Assembly: GCF_030548295.1 (NCBI RefSeq)
Contig: NZ_JAUOSB010000001.1
Location: 434,001 to 498,000, forward strand
DNA length: 64,000 bases
Origin: Wenyingzhuangia sp. 2_MG-2023
GTDB lineage: Bacteria; Bacteroidota; Bacteroidia; Flavobacteriales; Flavobacteriaceae
Reading direction: 5' to 3'
Shown here piece after piece: positions 61,691-64,000 of the stretch. The number at the start of each line of letters is the position of its first letter. Within the stretch, counting starts at the first letter, position 1. Under the pieces are notes generated by a model. The model was not told where the DNA came from and made no database searches. It was given only the letters and a program-made list of their open reading frames with translations. A program made the translations under genes and the position numbers.

Positions 61691-63484
61691 GTGAATAGCA
61701 ATATAAAACTTAAAATAGCCGTTTTACCTTCTACCCCTGGAGTATATCAATACTTTGATAAGGAAGGAACCATTATTTATGTAGGTAAAGCCATCAATCT
61801 AAAAAAAAGAGTCAGTAGTTATTTTACCAAAAAGCACGAAGATGGTAAAACACGAATTCTAGTATCTAAAATTGTAGACATCAAACACATTGTAGTAGCT
61901 ACAGAAACAGATGCGCTTTTACTAGAAAACAATCTAATTAAAAAATACAAACCCAAATACAACGTATTATTAAAAGACGACAAATCTTACCCTTGGATTT
62001 GTATTAAAAAAGAACGTTTTCCTAGAATTTTTGTTACCCGAAGAATGATCCGTGACGGATCTGAATATTTTGGTCCTTACACCAATGTAAAAACTGCTTA
62101 TGCTTTGTTAGATTTAATCAAGGAGCTTTATCAAATTCGTAGTTGTATGTTTGATTTGAGTCCTGAAAACATCAACTCTGGAAAGTTTAAGGTTTGTTTA
62201 GATTATCATATTAAAAAATGCAAAGGTCCTTGCGAAGGTTTGCAGTCCGAAAACGCTTACAACGCACAAATTTCTGCCATTAAAAACATTATTAAAGGGA
62301 ATTTTAAAGAATCTATAAAAGCTTTTAATAACATGATGCATGAATTTGCTGCCAACATGGAATTTGAAGAAGCTCAAAAAATTAAAGAAAAAATGGATTT
62401 GCTTGCTAATTATCAGGCAAAATCTACCATTGTAAATCCTACCATCAACAATGTTGATGTATTTTCTATTTTATCTGACGATGCTGCCGCATATATCAAC
62501 TTTTTTAAAATTTCTAACGGATCTATCATTCAATCTCACACCATAGAAATCAAGAAAAAACTAGAAGAAACAGATAAAGAACTATTAGAACTAGCCATTG
62601 TGGAATTAAGAGAGAGATTCAATTCTATTAGTCCAGAAATTTTAGTTCCGTTTAAAGTAAATGTGGGTGAACATATAAAAGTGACTGTTCCCAAACAAGG
62701 AGATAAATTACGTGTGGTAGAACTTTCTTTACGCAACGCAAAATACTACAGACAAGAACAATTTAAACAAGTACAAATTGTAGATCCAGAGCGACATACC
62801 AAACGAATTATGGCTCAAATGAAAAAGGATTTACGCTTGAGTGCCGAGCCTAGACATATAGAGTGTTTTGATAATTCAAACATTCAAGGAACACATCCTG
62901 TAGCTGCTTGTGTGGTTTTTAAAGATGGAAAACCTAGCAAAAAAGATTATAGACATTTTAATATTCAAACCGTTGTAGGGCCTGATGATTTTGCTTCTAT
63001 GGAAGAAGCAGTTCACAGACGTTACAAACGTTTACTAGAAGAGGATCAGCCACTACCACAATTGATATTAATTGATGGAGGAAAGGGTCAATTGTCATCA
63101 GCCTTAAAAAGCTTAGATCTTTTAGGATTACGAAACAAAATTGCCATTATTGGTATTGCCAAAAGACTAGAAGAGTTATTTTTTCCAGACGATCCTATTC
63201 CTTTGTATTTAGATAAAAAATCGGAAACGCTTAAAATATTACAACAACTAAGAAACGAAGCGCATAGATTTGGAATTACACATCACAGAAATAGACGTAG
63301 CAACACGGCTTTAAATTCAGAACTAGAAACCATTCCTGGCATAGGGAAACAAAGTGTCGAAAGTTTACTTCAATATTTTAAATCTGTCAAAAGAATAAAA
63401 GAAGCCAATTTAGAACAATTAAGCAGTGTTTTAGGCGTTTCTAGAGCTAAAAAAGTCCAAGCTTATTTCTTGAAAAAAGAGTAA
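61691..63484 (+). CDS. uvrC: UvrABC system protein C
   Basis: Nucleotide-excision-repair nuclease of 597 residues, which cuts on both sides of a lesion. The N-terminal GIY-YIG domain has [19 protein letters not shown]; the UVR motif lies near 215-245 ([14 protein letters not shown]); the RNase-H-like second nuclease has [18 protein letters not shown] and DGGKGQL; a helix-hairpin-helix ([13 protein letters not shown]) ends it. The start is GTG; no in-frame ATG is suitable. The patatin gene follows after 13 bases. Confidence 0.96.
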   Translation: MNSNIKLKIAVLPSTPGVYQYFDKEGTIIYVGKAINLKKRVSSYFTKKHEDGKTRILVSKIVDIKHIVVATETDALLLENNLIKKYKPKYNVLLKDDKSYPWICIKKERFPRIFVTRRMIRDGSEYFGPYTNVKTAYALLDLIKELYQIRSCMFDLSPENINSGKFKVCLDYHIKKCKGPCEGLQSENAYNAQISAIKNIIKGNFKESIKAFNNMMHEFAANMEFEEAQKIKEKMDLLANYQAKSTIVNPTINNVDVFSILSDDAAAYINFFKISNGSIIQSHTIEIKKKLEETDKELLELAIVELRERFNSISPEILVPFKVNVGEHIKVTVPKQGDKLRVVELSLRNAKYYRQEQFKQVQIVDPERHTKRIMAQMKKDLRLSAEPRHIECFDNSNIQGTHPVAACVVFKDGKPSKKDYRHFNIQTVVGPDDFASMEEAVHRRYKRLLEEDQPLPQLILIDGGKGQLSSALKSLDLLGLRNKIAIIGIAKRLEELFFPDDPIPLYLDKKSETLKILQQLRNEAHRFGITHHRNRRSNTALNSELETIPGIGKQSVESLLQYFKSVKRIKEANLEQLSSVLGVSRAKKVQAYFLKKE

Positions 63485-63497
63485 CTTTCGTACTATT

Positions 63498-64000
63498 ATG
63501 TTGAAACACTTTCTAATTCTATTAAGTTTATTTTCCTCATTCGTTTTCAGTCAAAAAAGCGAACAAAAAAACGACTCTATAAAACCCAAAATAGGATTGG
63601 TATTAAGTGGTGGAGCAGCCAAAGGCTTTGCACATATTGGTGTTTTAAAAGCTATTGAAGAAGCTGGTTTAGAACTGGATTATATTGCTGGTACTAGTAT
63701 GGGAGCTGCTGTGGCAGCTTTATACGCAACAGGATATTCCGCTAAACAAATAGACTCTATTATTATGTCTATTGATTTTACCAAAATGCTTACTGATGAC
63801 ATTGACAGAAAATACAATTCCTTTTTTGATAAAAAAAATAATGAAAAATACATTCTAAAACTACCTATCAAAAATTTTAAAATTGGTTTGCCTATTGCAC
63901 TTTCTAAAGGACAAAGCACTTACAATAAATTAAGTGAACTGTACCATCCTGTAGATCATATCACCGATTTTTCAAAACTGCCTATTCCTTTCTTTTGTAT
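63498..64000 (+). CDS. Patatin-like phospholipase, 3' end beyond the window
   Basis: An N-terminal 167-residue fragment. A signal peptide (SSFVFSQ) is followed by the patatin oxyanion loop [18 protein letters not shown] and nucleophile motif [17 protein letters not shown]. The catalytic Asp is outside the window. In Bacteroidota the long version (about 700-750 residues) has a C-terminal surface-antigen-like barrel (PlpD type), which would make it an outer-membrane protein; this cannot be seen here. It is probably cotranscribed with uvrC. Confidence 0.87.
   Translation, partial: MLKHFLILLSLFSSFVFSQKSEQKNDSIKPKIGLVLSGGAAKGFAHIGVLKAIEEAGLELDYIAGTSMGAAVAALYATGYSAKQIDSIIMSIDFTKMLTDDIDRKYNSFFDKKNNEKYILKLPIKNFKIGLPIALSKGQSTYNKLSELYHPVDHITDFSKLPIPFFC

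Noticed and set aside
1-64000. tRNA, rRNA, CRISPR, insertion sequence or prophage
   Set aside because: I read the gaps and found no cloverleaf, spaced repeat array, transposase, integrase or phage structural gene. A covariance-model scan would be needed to exclude small RNAs.

Overview
The window is ordinary chromosome of a low-GC marine member of the Flavobacteriaceae (Bacteroidota). The evidence is the gene content (PorZ-type T9SS protein, IPExxxVDY-family protein between pyk and rnc, DUF4292, DUF6909, several TonB-dependent receptors with carboxypeptidase-like plug extensions), promoters of the TTG-N17-20-TAnnTTTG type, frequent TTG/GTG starts, and the lack of Shine-Dalgarno sites. I see no rRNA, tRNA, CRISPR array, insertion sequence or prophage. 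Both edges cut genes: a GreA/GreB-domain gene on the left and a patatin-like gene on the right.

Layout. 0-9 kb: DNA polymerase IV, an ABC-F protein, a glucosaminidase, a fused peptide-ABC ATPase, a DUF4292 lipoprotein, an EnvC-like protein and a DnaQ-like exonuclease. 8.8-14.8 kb: a beta-helix lipoprotein, a large TonB receptor and a divergent PhoB/PhoR-type two-component pair; both regulatory gaps hold TTAA repeats with an 11-bp period that look like Pho boxes. 14.9-24.4 kb: a long leftward operon porZ, recO, TonB receptor, rnpA, DUF6909, sugar transferase, purD. 24.4-26.7 kb: CYTH protein, PAQR protein, trpS.

26.7-36.9 kb is the main accessory region: one tight leftward operon of cytochrome P450, [2Fe-2S] ferredoxin, ferredoxin reductase, zinc alcohol dehydrogenase, GH16, GH2 and a cytosolic S-formylglutathione-hydrolase-like esterase, with a divergent AraC regulator and a convergent Tas-type aldo/keto reductase. 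This matches the oxidative demethylation of 6-O-methyl-D-galactose from porphyran known in marine Bacteroidota, in a compact form without SusCD or sulfatase genes; the dehydrogenase and esterase could remove the formaldehyde released.

37-46 kb: NifU-like and Mrp proteins, a small outer-membrane-like protein, then an ECF sigma/RskA-type anti-sigma pair facing a TonB receptor, a TPR lipoprotein and two DUF4331-type exported proteins. The sigma gene and the DUF4331 unit share an AAAC-N17-CGTA promoter-like motif. 45.7-53.6 kb is a conserved core: alkyltransferase-like protein, trmB, metallophosphatase, pyk, rnc, fabF, acpP, purN, RNase H. A perfect terminator-shaped hairpin lies inside the first codons of rnc. 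53.7-64 kb: lipoprotein, LuxE-like acyl-protein ligase, GNAT, YHS protein, M28 peptidase with a probably damaged C terminus, tyrS, a second ECF operon, uvrC and the partial patatin gene.
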